Assembly (NCBI RefSeq): GCF_009720385.1
Contig: NZ_ML769305.1
Location: 80,208-144,207, forward strand
Direction: 5' to 3'
Source: Catellatospora vulcania
Lineage (GTDB): Bacteria > Actinomycetota > Actinomycetes > Mycobacteriales > Micromonosporaceae
Length of the DNA stretch: 64,000 bases
Shown: positions 1 to 8,584 of the stretch, in pieces
Layout of the letters: each line of letters starts with the position of its first letter
How positions within the stretch are numbered: the first letter of the stretch is position 1
Program-made: the position numbers and the translations under genes
The notes under the pieces: model-generated
Told to the model about the DNA's origin: nothing
The model's database searches: none
The model's input: only the letters and a program-made list of their open reading frames with translations

Positions 1-62
1 CCGCGCCCCCACCCCGGCGCCCCCCCACCACCACACCACCCCCCCCCTCCCCCCACGTCTAT

Positions 63-90
63 AAAAAACGGAGCGGCCGCGCGGCCGGCG
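63..90 (-). terminator. Rho-independent terminator after the M50 peptidase gene
   Basis: Read on the minus strand, the sequence just past the stop codon at 92 forms a GC-only hairpin (CGGCCGCGCGGCCG) followed after five bases by a run of six T. This is a classical intrinsic terminator and a rare A/T run in this GC-rich window. Bases 1-62 are C-rich and show no gene. Confidence 0.65.
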
Positions 91-91
91 G

Positions 92-811
92 TCACCAGGG
101 CAGGGCGGTCTGCGGCAGCAGGTCGAGCAGGTAGGACCCGGCGAGCACCGAGCCCACGGTCCAGAGCAGGAAGACGAACACCCAGAAGCCGCCGGGCAGC
201 CGCGTGATCCCGGCGAGCTGGTCGGGGTCGGAGCGCATACCGCTGCCCCGCCGCCGGTGCAGCTGCACCTCCACCACCGGCCGCACCCCGCCGACCAGCA
301 GGAACCACACCCCCGTGTACGCGAACAGCGCCTGCCACGGCCCGGTGGCATACCAGGACACGGCGAACACGGCCGCCCCCGTGGCCAGGATCAGCAGCAG
401 CCCGTAGAAGTTGCGGATCATGACCAGGATCGGCACCAGCAGCAGGATCGTCAGCCACAGCAGCAGCCGGATGTGCCCGCGGTCGAGCAGCGCCGCGCCG
501 CCGATGCCGAGCAGCGACGGCGTCGCGTACCCGGCGAGCAGCGTGACGACCATGCCGATCCCGGTCGGCTTGCCCTTCATGATGGTCAGCCCGGAGGTGT
601 CCGAGTGCAGCCGGATCCCCCGCAGCCGCCGCCCGGTCAGCACCGCGGCGGCCGCGTGCCCGCCCTCGTGCGCGATGGTGATGGCGTTGCGCACCACCCG
701 CCAGGAGGTGTTCACGCCGACCAGCGCCAGCGCGATGAGCGCCGCCCCGGCCACGACGCCGAACGGGGGCTGCACCTGCGCGCCGAGGATGTCACCGAGG
801 GGAATCGACAT
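92..811 (-). CDS. M50-family membrane metalloprotease (site-2 protease-like)
   Basis: A 239-residue integral membrane protein with five to six hydrophobic segments. The zinc-binding HExxH motif is visible as HEGGH at residues 48-52, inside the second hydrophobic segment, as in the SpoIVFB/M50B branch of intramembrane proteases. Such enzymes usually cut membrane-bound regulators, but no substrate can be read from the neighbourhood. The start ATG at 811 has no Shine-Dalgarno sequence. A TAGGGT hexamer lies six bases upstream on the same strand (818-823), which fits a leaderless transcript. The gene stands alone, followed by an intrinsic terminator and separated from the upstream epimerase by an inverted repeat. 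A second metal ligand of the NPDG type is not obvious, so activity is inferred only from HEGGH and topology. Confidence 0.8.
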   Translation of the reverse strand: MSIPLGDILGAQVQPPFGVVAGAALIALALVGVNTSWRVVRNAITIAHEGGHAAAAVLTGRRLRGIRLHSDTSGLTIMKGKPTGIGMVVTLLAGYATPSLLGIGGAALLDRGHIRLLLWLTILLLVPILVMIRNFYGLLLILATGAAVFAVSWYATGPWQALFAYTGVWFLLVGGVRPVVEVQLHRRRGSGMRSDPDQLAGITRLPGGFWVFVFLLWTVGSVLAGSYLLDLLPQTALPW

Positions 812-894
812 CAGCGCACCCTACCCGCGCCCCACCACCCGCCCGTATCCCCCGCCCGTATCCCCCACGCGCCCATGCCTCCCGCGCGGCGCGC

Positions 895-958
895 CTGCAG
901 TTTCGGGGAAACTGCACCCCTCACCGACCCAGTAGCCGCAGTTTCCCCGAACCTGCAG
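895..958. repeat. Inverted repeat, family A (CAGTTTCGGGGAAACTG)
   Basis: Two 21-base arms (895-915 and 938-958) are inverted copies with one mismatch. Each arm is itself a small hairpin, GCAGTTTC/GAAACTGC. The same arm occurs again at 36878-36898 and 36921-36941. It lies between the epimerase stop and the M50 start and may terminate the aspS-epimerase transcript. Confidence 0.8.
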
Positions 959-1000
959 CACCGCTCCGCGGCGGCGGCGCCCCGGCGTGGCACGGGACTG

Positions 1001-1807
1001 TCAGGTGAGGATCTCGGTGACTCCGCGTAGGCGGGTGCGCAGGACCGACCGGGCGAGGGTGGTGTCGAGGCGGACCTCGGCGGGAGAGATGAAGCCGCGT
1101 TCGAGGGCGGAGCCGGACGGGACGCGGTCGGCGGGGATGCCGTGCTTGGCCGCGATGCGTACGCCCAGCTCGTGGCGGCTGATCGGTTCGGGACCGGCCA
1201 CGTTGAGGATGCCGCGGTAGCCGCCCTCGGCGAGCTCCAGCAGGGCCGCGGCGAGGTCGTCGACCGCGACCGGGTGCCGGATGTGGTCGGTGAACAGCAC
1301 GCCGTCCACCCGTCCGGCAGCCATGTCCAGCGCGAGCTGGTGCTGCTTCGAGTCGTCGTCGCCGATGATCAGCGAGGTGCGCGCGATGGCGGCGTCCGGA
1401 TGCGTGGCGAGCACCACGGTCTCCGCCGCCGCTTTGGCCGCGCCGTACGCGTAGACCGGCTCGGGCAGGTCGGCCTCGGTGTAGGGCGCGGGGCGGCCCT
1501 TGAAGATCGCATCCGAGGACACGTGCACGAGCCGCGCGCCGGTACGCGCCACGGCCGCCGCGACGTAGGCCGCGCCCAGCGCGGTGACCGCCCAGTCCGA
1601 CTGGACGTAGCTGGTGTGCACCACGGCGTCCGGTCGCAGCTCGTCGAGCAGCAGGTCGACGGCCGCCCGGTCGCGGACGTCGAGCGGCACCAGCCCTTCC
1701 ACCGAGGTGGAGTGGCTGGTGCCGGTCACGTCGTGCCCCGCCGCGCGGGCGAGGGCGACCACACGGCCACCGGTGTATCCCGAGCCTCCGGTAACCAGGA
1801 GCCGCAT
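1001..1807 (-). CDS. NAD(P)-dependent epimerase/reductase, extended SDR, RmlD-like
   Basis: A 268-residue Rossmann-fold protein. The N-terminus carries the nucleotide-binding glycine motif VTGGSGYTGG, a serine pair follows at VHVSSDAIF, and the catalytic YxxxK is seen as YGAAK. Overall it resembles dTDP-4-dehydrorhamnose reductase (RmlD) and related sugar-nucleotide SDRs, but it stands outside any sugar-nucleotide cluster, so the substrate is unknown. The start ATG overlaps the aspS stop by one base (TAATG), so the two are translationally coupled in one operon. A longer open frame runs upstream in the same phase through aspS; it is a GC-rich shadow, and homology begins only at [10 protein letters not shown]. 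Confidence 0.8.
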   Translation of the reverse strand: MRLLVTGGSGYTGGRVVALARAAGHDVTGTSHSTSVEGLVPLDVRDRAAVDLLLDELRPDAVVHTSYVQSDWAVTALGAAYVAAAVARTGARLVHVSSDAIFKGRPAPYTEADLPEPVYAYGAAKAAAETVVLATHPDAAIARTSLIIGDDDSKQHQLALDMAAGRVDGVLFTDHIRHPVAVDDLAAALLELAEGGYRGILNVAGPEPISRHELGVRIAAKHGIPADRVPSGSALERGFISPAEVRLDTTLARSVLRTRLRGVTEILT

Positions 1808-3600
1808 TATTTCGCGGCGGCCTTGGCCTTGGCGGCGTCCTCGCCCGGGGCCTTCGGCTTGGCGTCCACGCCCGCCTCCAGGCGCTGCTGCGCCGTGATC
1901 GGGGTCGGCGCGCCGGTCAGCGGGTCGAAGCCGCCGCCGGACTTCGGGAACGCGATGACGTCGCGGATCGAGTCCACGCCGGCCAGCAGCATGCAGACCC
2001 GGTCCCAGCCCAGCGCGATGCCGCCGTGCGGCGGCGGGCCGTACGCGAACGCGTCGAGCAGGAAGCCGAACTTGTCCTTGGCCTCCTCGTCGGTGATGCC
2101 GAGCAGGGTGAACACCCGCTTCTGCACGTCGCCGCGGTGGATACGGATCGAGCCGCCGCCGATCTCGTTGCCGTTGCAGACGATGTCGTACGCGTACGCC
2201 AGCGCCTGGTCGGGGGCGGTCTCGAAGTTGTCGATCCAGTCCTCGTTCGGCGAGGTGAACGGGTGGTGCACCGCGGTCCACGCGCCCTCGACGACGCCCT
2301 CGCCGGCCACCTCGACCGGCTCGAACATCGGCGCGTCGACGACCCAGCAGAACGCCCACGCCGACTCGTCGATCAGGTTCGCCCGCTTGGCGATCTCGAT
2401 GCGGGCCGCGCCGAGCAGGTCCTGGGCGTGGCGGCGGGTGCCGGCGGCGAAGAACACCGCGTCGCCGGGCTTCGCGCCGACGGCGTCGGCCAGGCCGTTC
2501 AGGTGCGCCTCGGACAGGTTCTTGGCGACGGGGCCGCGGGCCTCGCCGGTCTCCGCGTCGAGCACCACGTAGGCCAGGCCGCGGGCGCCGCGCGCCTTGG
2601 CCCAGTCCTGCCAGCCGTCGAGCTCCTTGCGGGTCTGCGACGCGCCGCCGGGCATGACCACCGCGCCGACGTACTCCGCCTGGAACACCCGGAACTCGGT
2701 GCCCTCGAAGTAGCGGGTCAGCTCGGTCAGCTCGACCTGGTAACGCAGGTCGGGCTTGTCGGAGCCGTAGCGGTTCATCGCGTCGTGGTACGTGATGCGC
2801 GGGATCGGCGTCGGGATCTCGTGGCCGGCCAGCTCGCGCCACAGCGAGCCGACGATCTCCTCGCCGAGCTCGATGACGTCGTCCTGGGTGACGAACGACA
2901 TCTCGATGTCGAGCTGGGTGAACTCCGGCTGCCGGTCGGCGCGGAAGTCCTCGTCGCGGTAGCAGCGCGCGATCTGGTAGTAGCGCTCCATGCCGGCCAC
3001 CATCAGCAGCTGCTTGAACAGCTGCGGCGACTGCGGCAGCGCGTACCACGCGCCGGGCTGCAGGCGGACCGGGACCAGGAAGTCGCGGGCGCCCTCGGGC
3101 GTGGAGCGGGTCAGCGTCGGCGTCTCGATCTCGAGGAAGTCGCGGGCGCCCAGCACCTCGCGGGCGATGGCGTTGGCCCGCGAGCGCAGCCGGATCGCCT
3201 TGGCCTGGTTGGCCCGGCGCAGGTCCAGGTAACGGTGGCGCAGGCGCGCCTCCTCGCCGACGGTGACGTGCTCGTCGATCGGGAACGGCAGCGGCGCGGC
3301 CTCCGACAGCACGGTCAGGTCGGTGACGGTGACCTCGATCGCGCCGGTCGGCAGCTCGGGGTTCTCGTTGCCCTCGGGCCGCGTGCCCACGGTGCCGGTG
3401 ACCTTGACGCAGTACTCGTTGCGCAGCGCGTGCGCCTGGGCCTCGTCGCGGAACACGATCTGCACGATGCCGGAGGCGTCGCGCAGATCGATGAAGGTCA
3501 CTCCGCCGTGATCACGTCGCCGGGCCACCCAGCCGGCGAGGGTGACGCTCTGGCCGGCGTGCTCGGCACGCAGACTGCCAGCGGTGTGGGTACGGATCAC
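1807..3600 (-). CDS. aspS: Aspartate--tRNA ligase, bacterial type
   Basis: Class II aminoacyl-tRNA synthetase of about 597 residues that charges tRNA with aspartate in the cytosol. Visible are the N-terminal OB-fold anticodon-binding domain ([11 protein letters not shown], then FIDLRD), motif 2 around [19 protein letters not shown], the bacterial GAD insertion, and motif 3 GIALGWDR followed by [22 protein letters not shown] chose GTG at 3600 because GAGGAGAG lies just upstream and family proteins begin with a similar IRTH sequence; an ATG nine codons further upstream has no ribosome site. A histidine follows RRRD where discriminating enzymes such as that of E. coli have leucine. In the family this marks non-discriminating AspRS, which also makes Asp-tRNA(Asn) for GatCAB; that is inference here. 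Confidence 0.95.
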   Translation of the reverse strand: MIRTHTAGSLRAEHAGQSVTLAGWVARRRDHGGVTFIDLRDASGIVQIVFRDEAQAHALRNEYCVKVTGTVGTRPEGNENPELPTGAIEVTVTDLTVLSEAAPLPFPIDEHVTVGEEARLRHRYLDLRRANQAKAIRLRSRANAIAREVLGARDFLEIETPTLTRSTPEGARDFLVPVRLQPGAWYALPQSPQLFKQLLMVAGMERYYQIARCYRDEDFRADRQPEFTQLDIEMSFVTQDDVIELGEEIVGSLWRELAGHEIPTPIPRITYHDAMNRYGSDKPDLRYQVELTELTRYFEGTEFRVFQAEYVGAVVMPGGASQTRKELDGWQDWAKARGARGLAYVVLDAETGEARGPVAKNLSEAHLNGLADAVGAKPGDAVFFAAGTRRHAQDLLGAARIEIAKRANLIDESAWAFCWVVDAPMFEPVEVAGEGVVEGAWTAVHHPFTSPNEDWIDNFETAPDQALAYAYDIVCNGNEIGGGSIRIHRGDVQKRVFTLLGITDEEAKDKFGFLLDAFAYGPPPHGGIALGWDRVCMLLAGVDSIRDVIAFPKSGGGFDPLTGAPTPITAQQRLEAGVDAKPKAPGEDAAKAKAAAK

Positions 3601-3808
3601 GATGCTCTCCTCGGACTGCGGAAACACGCCGCGGAACGCGGTGCGGCGCCAGAGGTCATTCTCGCATGTGCCCGGGTTCGCCCTGCCGCGAGCGCGGCCT
3701 ACCTGAAATCCGCCTCAAACACTGCCCAAGAAGGGCTTAGCGAGCTTTGTCCCCGGCCCCGCGGATCCGAGGCTCATTCGCATGACGTCCGCGTTGCGTG
3801 CCCCCGGC

Positions 3809-3837
3809 CGGCGTGCCGCCTCTCACGCGGCACGCCG
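3809..3837 (-). terminator. Hairpin terminator after the secreted-protein gene
   Basis: A perfect 11-bp stem, CGGCGTGCCGC / GCGGCACGCCG, with a 7-nt loop lies about 30 bases past the stop of the gene at 3866-4465. It has no T-run, as is common for actinobacterial terminators. The remaining bases of the gap 3628-3865 hold the aspS leader and nothing else that I recognise. Confidence 0.6.
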
Positions 3838-3865
3838 CGGGGGCCGGAACGCTCCGCCCGCCCGG

Positions 3866-4465
3866 TCAGCCGACGGTGGACACCTCCGAGTACGGCCGGC
3901 CCTCCCACCAGATGGCGTCGACGATGATCTGGCCGGAGGCGCGGTGGAACTGCACCACCACCCGCTCCGGATCGGGCTGCGAGGTGGCCACCTGGTAGTC
4001 GCCGCGCGGAGTCGCCGACACCAGGTACACCTTCTCGTGGGCCATCCGGATCACCGCGGTGCCGCCCGCGGTCGGGAAGCTGCGCAGGTACGACTGGGAG
4101 CCGTCGGACTCGGTGAACACCTGCCAGCCGTCGACGGTCATGGCCGGTGACGGCGGGGCCGGCTTGGCCGCCGGGGACGGCGAGGAACGCGGCGGGGCCG
4201 GGGACGCCAGTGTCGCCGGAGCCGACGGGGACGACGACGGCACGGGCGCGAGAGTCACCGTGGGCACCGGGCGCGACGGCGTGACCAGCGGCGCGGGCAG
4301 TTGCGGGCCGAGCGCCTCCAGTCGCAGCGGCACCGGCTCGGGCACCGCCGTGGCCAGCACCGGCCCGAGTCCCACCCAGACCACGGCTGCCGACGCGGCC
4401 GTCACCGCGGCCCAGCCGCCGACGTACGCCGCAGACCTCGCCGTAAACGGCCACCCCGAACCCAT
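3866..4465 (-). CDS. Membrane-anchored secreted protein of unknown function
   Basis: 199 residues. One hydrophobic segment at about residues 12-38 can serve as signal anchor. It is followed by a 65-residue linker rich in Pro, Ser and Ala (about 45-108), typical of wall-spanning actinobacterial exoproteins. A folded C-terminal domain of about 90 residues contains GWQVFTESDGSQSYLR and ends in a tryptophan pair (IWWEGRPY). I recognise no family and no catalytic motif. The gene starts 35 bases from, and divergent to, a two-component regulator, so it may be a target or an accessory sensor of that system; this is inferred from position only. Confidence 0.65.
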   Translation of the reverse strand: MGSGWPFTARSAAYVGGWAAVTAASAAVVWVGLGPVLATAVPEPVPLRLEALGPQLPAPLVTPSRPVPTVTLAPVPSSSPSAPATLASPAPPRSSPSPAAKPAPPSPAMTVDGWQVFTESDGSQSYLRSFPTAGGTAVIRMAHEKVYLVSATPRGDYQVATSQPDPERVVVQFHRASGQIIVDAIWWEGRPYSEVSTVG

Positions 4466-4487
4466 CCCGCTATCTAACAGCTTCCGA

Positions 4488-4501
4488 TACGGTGCCAGCC
4501 A
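4488..4501 (+). promoter_or_regulatory. Leaderless promoter (-10 TACGGT) deciding the start of the response regulator
   Basis: TACGGT (4488-4493) fits the actinobacterial -10 pattern TANNNT and is followed by exactly seven bases and then ATG at 4501. Transcription would start on the A of the start codon. No Shine-Dalgarno sequence is present, so this ATG is preferred over the in-frame GTG at 4492. Confidence 0.55.
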
Positions 4502-5196
4502 TGCCCCTCGTACTCGTCGTGGAGGACGACCCCGCCATTCGCGACGCGCTCGGCAACGCCCTGACCGTCGCCGGCTATGCCGTGCAGACGGTCGGCACCG
4601 CGCTGCAAGGACTGAAATCGCTGACCAGCGAACGCAGCGAGCGACCCGACCTGGTCATTCTCGACCTCGGACTGCCCGATCTGGACGGAGCCGACGCCCT
4701 GCGCATGATGCGTGCCGTCAGTGACGTGCCGGTGATCGTCGCGACCGCCCGCCGCGGCGAGCACGACGCCATCCGGCTGCTCAACTCCGGAGCCGACGAC
4801 TACATGACCAAACCGTTCTCCGCCGCGCACGTGACCGCCCGGGTGGCCGCGGTGCTGCGCCGGACCCAGCCGCGCGGCGAGTCCTCCGACACCGTGGTCG
4901 AGATCGGCCCGCTGCGGATGGACGAGAGCACCCGGGTGGTGACCCTGGACGGCACCCCGCTGACCCTGACCCGCAAGGAGTACGACGTGCTGGCATACCT
5001 CGCGGCCCGGGTGGGCCGGGTGGTGACCCGCCGCGAGCTGTTCACCGAGGTGTGGCAGCAGCCCTTCGTCGGAGCCGACCAGACCCTGGACGTGCACCTG
5101 TCCTGGCTGCGGCGCAAGCTCGGCGAGACCGCGGCCCAGCCGCGCATGCTGCGCACCATCCGCGGTGTCGGCGTGATGCTGGTGCCGCCGTCGTGA
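4501..5196 (+). CDS. OmpR/PhoB-family response regulator
   Basis: 231 residues. An N-terminal receiver domain (MPLVLVVEDDPAIRDAL; phospho-acceptor Asp in VILDLGLPDLDG; conserved Thr in VIVATAR; Lys in MTKPFS) is followed by a C-terminal winged-helix DNA-binding domain (LTRKEYDVLAYLA ... VDVHLSWLRRKLG-type recognition region ... IRGVGVML). The kinase gene follows with a 4-base GTGA overlap, so the pair is co-translated. The stretch LTSERSERPDL just before the phospho-acceptor strand contains SERSER. At DNA level (about 4626-4645) this closely matches the left end of the mini-cistrons described elsewhere in this window, and could be a captured repeat fragment. Target genes are unknown; the divergent secreted-protein gene is a candidate. 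Confidence 0.9.
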   Translation: MPLVLVVEDDPAIRDALGNALTVAGYAVQTVGTALQGLKSLTSERSERPDLVILDLGLPDLDGADALRMMRAVSDVPVIVATARRGEHDAIRLLNSGADDYMTKPFSAAHVTARVAAVLRRTQPRGESSDTVVEIGPLRMDESTRVVTLDGTPLTLTRKEYDVLAYLAARVGRVVTRRELFTEVWQQPFVGADQTLDVHLSWLRRKLGETAAQPRMLRTIRGVGVMLVPPS

Positions 5197-6518
5197 GGGC
5201 CACCCTGGCCCGTGGCGCGCTCGCCGTCACGTCGATGGTGGCGCTGGCCTTCCTCGTGCCGCTGGCGCTGGTCACCAAGCAGATCGCGGAGGACCGCGCG
5301 CTGCTCGACGCCCGCCAGCAGGCCGCCGCGGTGGTCACCGCGCTGGCCGTGTCCAGCGACCCGGCGGTGCTGAGCCGGGCCATGGCGGCCACCGCAGACG
5401 GCCCGCGGCAGCGCCTGGCCGTGCACCTGTCCAGTGGGGTCTCGCTGGGCGCGAGCCGCGCCGAGATGGCCGACATCAAGCTGGCCGCCGACCGCGGCGG
5501 CTCGATGACCGCGCCCGTCGAGGACGGCCTCGTTTACCTGCAGCCGGCCGCACTCGACGGCGGCCGCAACGCGGTCGTCGAGGTGTTCGTGCCCGAGGCG
5601 GACCTGTCCCGGGGCGTGGCCACCGCCTGGTGGTCCATGGGCGCGCTGGCGGCGCTGCTGGTGGCCGTGTCGGTGGCGCTGGCCGACCGGCTCGGCTGGC
5701 GCGTGGTCGGCGCGACCAGGCAACTGGCCCGCGCCTCCCGCGCGGTCGGCTCCGGCGACCTGACCGTACGCGTCGACCCGGCCGGCCCGCCCGACCTGGT
5801 CGAGGTCGGCGAGGCCTTCAACGCGATGGCAGACCGGCTCAACGCGGTCATCGACGCCGAACGCGAACGCGCCGCCGACCTCTCCCACCGCCTGCGCACC
5901 CCGCTGACCGCGCTGCGCCTGGACACCGACGCGCTGCCACCCGGCCCCGAGAGCGACCGGATGCGCCAGGCCGTCGAAGCCCTCGACGCCGAGATCGATG
6001 CCATCATCGCCGGGGCCCGGCGCACCGCCGCCGAACGCGCCGCCGAGGAGACCGACCTCGTGGACGTGGTCGCCGACCGGCTGGCCTTCTGGGCCGTGCT
6101 CGCCGAGGACCACGGCCGCCCATGGCAGGTCGTCGGCGCGGACGAGCCGGTCTGGCTGCCGGTGCCCCGCTCCGACGCCATCGGCGCGGTCGACGCCCTG
6201 ATCGGCAACATCTTCCGGCACACCCCGCACGGCACCGGTTTCCGCGTCAGCGTCACCCCCGACGCCCTGGTGGTCGAGGACGGCGGCCCCGGCATCGCCG
6301 ACGCCGACGCGGCCCTGCAACGCGGCGTCAGCGGCGGCGGCTCCACCGGCCTGGGCCTCGACATCGTCTGCCAACTAGCCCGCCAAGCTGGCGGCAGCAT
6401 CGCCGTCGACCGAGGCGACCTGGGCGGCGCCCGCATCACGGTGACCCTGACCTCGCTCGCTCCCCCCGCCCCCGCCCACGCCGCCGCCGTCCGCTTCCGC
6501 CGCGGCCAACAAGCCTGA
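5193..6518 (+). CDS. Sensor histidine kinase (HAMP, HisKA, HATPase)
   Basis: 441 residues, starting at GTG inside the response-regulator stop (GTGA overlap). Two membrane helices (about 10-30 and 143-165) enclose an extracytoplasmic sensor region of roughly 110 residues. A HAMP linker follows (to about 218), then the dimerisation helix with the phospho-acceptor His232 in SHRLRTPLTALRL. The ATP-binding domain has an N-box (ALIGNIFRHTPHG), a D-box (VEDGGPGIAD) and a G-box (GSTGLGLDIV). All catalytic elements are present. The C-terminus ends in a short Ala/Arg-rich tail. The signal sensed is unknown. The gene is followed by a perfect 25-bp inverted repeat that probably ends the transcript. Confidence 0.92.
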   Translation: MRATLARGALAVTSMVALAFLVPLALVTKQIAEDRALLDARQQAAAVVTALAVSSDPAVLSRAMAATADGPRQRLAVHLSSGVSLGASRAEMADIKLAADRGGSMTAPVEDGLVYLQPAALDGGRNAVVEVFVPEADLSRGVATAWWSMGALAALLVAVSVALADRLGWRVVGATRQLARASRAVGSGDLTVRVDPAGPPDLVEVGEAFNAMADRLNAVIDAERERAADLSHRLRTPLTALRLDTDALPPGPESDRMRQAVEALDAEIDAIIAGARRTAAERAAEETDLVDVVADRLAFWAVLAEDHGRPWQVVGADEPVWLPVPRSDAIGAVDALIGNIFRHTPHGTGFRVSVTPDALVVEDGGPGIADADAALQRGVSGGGSTGLGLDIVCQLARQAGGSIAVDRGDLGGARITVTLTSLAPPAPAHAAAVRFRRGQQA

Positions 6519-6590
6519 CCCACCCGCCCCTCCCGAACCCCGCCCCTCCCAGAACCCGGGGGCCCAGCCCCCGCCGCGCGCTCCGCTCCA

Positions 6591-6667
6591 CGGACCAAGA
6601 TCGCTGTTTCGTGTCACAAAGTGCAGCCCGACCGCACCTTTCGACACGAAACAGCGATCTTGGTCCG
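6591..6667. repeat. Inverted repeat, family B, at a convergent junction
   Basis: Two perfect 25-base arms (6591-6615 and 6643-6667; core AAGATCGCTGTTTCGTGTC) flank a 27-base loop that holds a smaller hairpin. It lies between the kinase gene and the convergent GH3 gene and probably acts as a two-way terminator. Close relatives lie at 40884-40948 and 49716-49778. It is part of the 449-base gap 6519-6967, which otherwise holds only the pentamer array. Confidence 0.8.
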
Positions 6668-6816
6668 TCGCACCCACCTCCCACCGGAAAGATCGCGACG
6701 ATCTTGCTCGAACGGTTAGGGATATGCCGGATTCGCCCGTGTCGCACCCGCTGTTCGCGCAAGAACGTCGCGGCAGACCGCGGGTGGGGCGTGCGGAGGG
6801 TGAACCGCGACATGGC

Positions 6817-6941
6817 GCGACGCGACGCGACGCGGCGCGACGCGGCACGACGCGGCACGGCGCGGCACGACGCGGCACGACGCGACGCGGCACGACGCGA
6901 CGCGGCACGACGCGACGCGGCACGGCGCGGCACGACGCGGC
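6817..6941. repeat. Degenerate pentanucleotide array (RCGRC)n, about 25 units
   Basis: A run of five-base units of the form GCGAC, GCGGC, ACGAC or ACGGC in unbroken phase for about 125 bases, immediately 3' of the GH3 glycosidase stop. Stop-free readings in several frames give Arg/Ala/Asp-rich peptides, which is a by-product of the repeat and not evidence for a gene. Such arrays are prone to slippage and likely vary in length between strains. Confidence 0.85.
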
Positions 6942-6967
6942 CGCGGTGTCGGTAGTACCGGTGAGGG

Positions 6968-8524
6968 TTAGTGGCCGGTGAGGGCCTCGGCGGCGGCCTG
7001 GCCGCAGACGGCGGCTGCGCCGTACGTGGCCAGGTGCACCGCTCCCACGGGAGCGCCCGCGGCGACGCCCATCTCGACCACGACCGACTCCGGGCGGGCC
7101 GCCACGACGGCGCCGATCAGGTGCGCGAGCCACGGGTGGCGGTGCGGGTCGCGGCACACCAGCACCGGGATCCGGCCGTCCGCCCCGGCCAGCACGTCGG
7201 CGACGGTCGCCTGCTCGTCGAGGCGCACCACGGTCGTGTCGGGGCGCAGCGCCTGCAGGGGCGCACCCACGCCCCACGGCGTACGCGCCTCGATGGCCAG
7301 GTTCATCGCCACGCCGAACTCGACCACGTGCGCGGGCGCGGCCAGCGGCAGCGTGCCCGCGCCGGTGACGCGCAGCGCGCGACGGGCCGCGGCCAGGCCG
7401 ATCTCGGGCCGGTCGGCGGCGTGCCACCGGGCGGCGGCAGCGGCGCGCGTACCGCGCTCGGCCGCGCTCTCGGCGGCGAACGCGGCGACCCGCGAGGCCG
7501 CCTCGGCGAGCCGGCTCTCCGGCAGCTCGCCGCTGACCACGGCGTCGACGATGCTGGTACGCAGCAGCTCGACCACGGCCTCGTCGGCGCTCTCGCCGCC
7601 CACGCAGATGGCGTCGGCGCCGCCCGCGATGGCCAGCGCGGCCGCCCCACCCAGCCCGTAGCGCTGCGACACCGAGGCCATCTCGATGCCGTCGGTCACC
7701 ACCAGGCCCTTGAAGCCCAGCTGCTCGCGCAGCAGGTCGATGAGCACCGAGCGGCTCATGGTCGCCGGGCGCTCCGGGTCCAGCGCGGGCACCAGCAGGT
7801 GCGCGGTCATGATGGAGCGGACCCCGGCGTCGATCGCGGCGGTGAACGGCGGCAGCTCGACCAGACCGAGCCGGGCGGCGTCGACCTCGATGATCGGCAG
7901 GCCGTGGTGGGAGTCGACGCCGGTGTCGCCGTGGCCGGGGAAGTGCTTGGCGCAGGCGGCCACGCCGGTGGACTGCAGGCCGCGGATCCAGGCGGCGGTG
8001 TGCCGGGCCACCAGGTCGGGGTCGCCGCCGAAGGAGCGTACGCCGATGACCGGGTTGGCCGGGTTGTTGTTCACGTCCGCGGCGGGCGCGTAGTCGAGGG
8101 TGATCCCGGCGGCGGCGAGCTGCGCGCCGATGTCGGCGGCGACGGCCTCGGTCAGCGCCGGGTCGTCGACCGCGCCCAGGGCGTGGTTGCCGGGACGGCG
8201 GCTGCCGTGCTCCACGTCGAGCCGGGTGACGTCGCCGGACTCCTCGTCGACGGCGATGATCACGTCGGGGTTCTCCGCGACCAGCGCCGCGTTAAGCGCC
8301 GCGACCTGGTCCAGGTCGACGATGTTGCGGGCGAACAGGACGACGCCGCCCAGCCCGTCGTTGAGGCGGCGGCGCAGCCAGTCCGGTGGGACGGTGCCGA
8401 CGAAGCCGGGTTGCAGAACCGCGTCGGCCAGCCGGAGCAGACCACGATCGTGCAGGTGGGGCCGCTGTCCCGGCGCTGTCGTGGTGCCCAGCGCCGGGGA
8501 CGTGCGGTGGTCTGTCGTGGTCAT
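6968..8524 (-). CDS. Glycoside hydrolase family 3, beta-N-acetylhexosaminidase-like
   Basis: 518 residues. The N-terminal TIM barrel carries KHFPGHGD at 193-200, the His/Asp dyad motif of NagZ-type GH3 enzymes that act on N-acetylglucosamine linkages, and the nucleophile Asp278 in VVTDGIEM. A C-terminal alpha/beta domain of about 170 residues follows, making the protein longer than minimal NagZ (about 340) and like the two-domain actinobacterial and Bacillus NagZ. No signal peptide or lipobox is visible, so it probably acts in the cytosol in cell-wall or chitin-sugar turnover. No Shine-Dalgarno sequence precedes the ATG. A palindrome-like site upstream (8565-8584) may be an operator. Confidence 0.85.
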   Translation of the reverse strand: MTTTDHRTSPALGTTTAPGQRPHLHDRGLLRLADAVLQPGFVGTVPPDWLRRRLNDGLGGVVLFARNIVDLDQVAALNAALVAENPDVIIAVDEESGDVTRLDVEHGSRRPGNHALGAVDDPALTEAVAADIGAQLAAAGITLDYAPAADVNNNPANPVIGVRSFGGDPDLVARHTAAWIRGLQSTGVAACAKHFPGHGDTGVDSHHGLPIIEVDAARLGLVELPPFTAAIDAGVRSIMTAHLLVPALDPERPATMSRSVLIDLLREQLGFKGLVVTDGIEMASVSQRYGLGGAAALAIAGGADAICVGGESADEAVVELLRTSIVDAVVSGELPESRLAEAASRVAAFAAESAAERGTRAAAAARWHAADRPEIGLAAARRALRVTGAGTLPLAAPAHVVEFGVAMNLAIEARTPWGVGAPLQALRPDTTVVRLDEQATVADVLAGADGRIPVLVCRDPHRHPWLAHLIGAVVAARPESVVVEMGVAAGAPVGAVHLATYGAAAVCGQAAAEALTGH

Positions 8525-8564
8525 GCGCGTACGGCCCCCGTTTCAGAGTCGAGGACCACACACT

Positions 8565-8584
8565 ATTACTTAAGTTTCCTAATT
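8565..8584 (-). promoter_or_regulatory. Candidate operator upstream of the GH3 gene
   Basis: On the minus strand the sequence reads AATTAGGAAACTTAAGTAAT, an AT-rich near-palindrome in a GC-rich setting, about 40 bases before the GH3 start and overlapping the hisS stop codon. It resembles TTAGGAAACTTTCCTAA-type sites that I associate with sugar genes of related actinobacteria; that link is recollection, not proof. Confidence 0.35.

Noticed and set aside
811..993. A 60-codon minus-strand frame between the epimerase and M50 genes
   Set aside because: It is mostly the translated family A inverted repeat and low-complexity sequence; no ribosome site and no family likeness.
6817..6941. Possible CRISPR or coding repeat
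   Set aside because: The units are contiguous pentamers without spacers, and every frame gives only Arg/Ala/Asp/His peptides.
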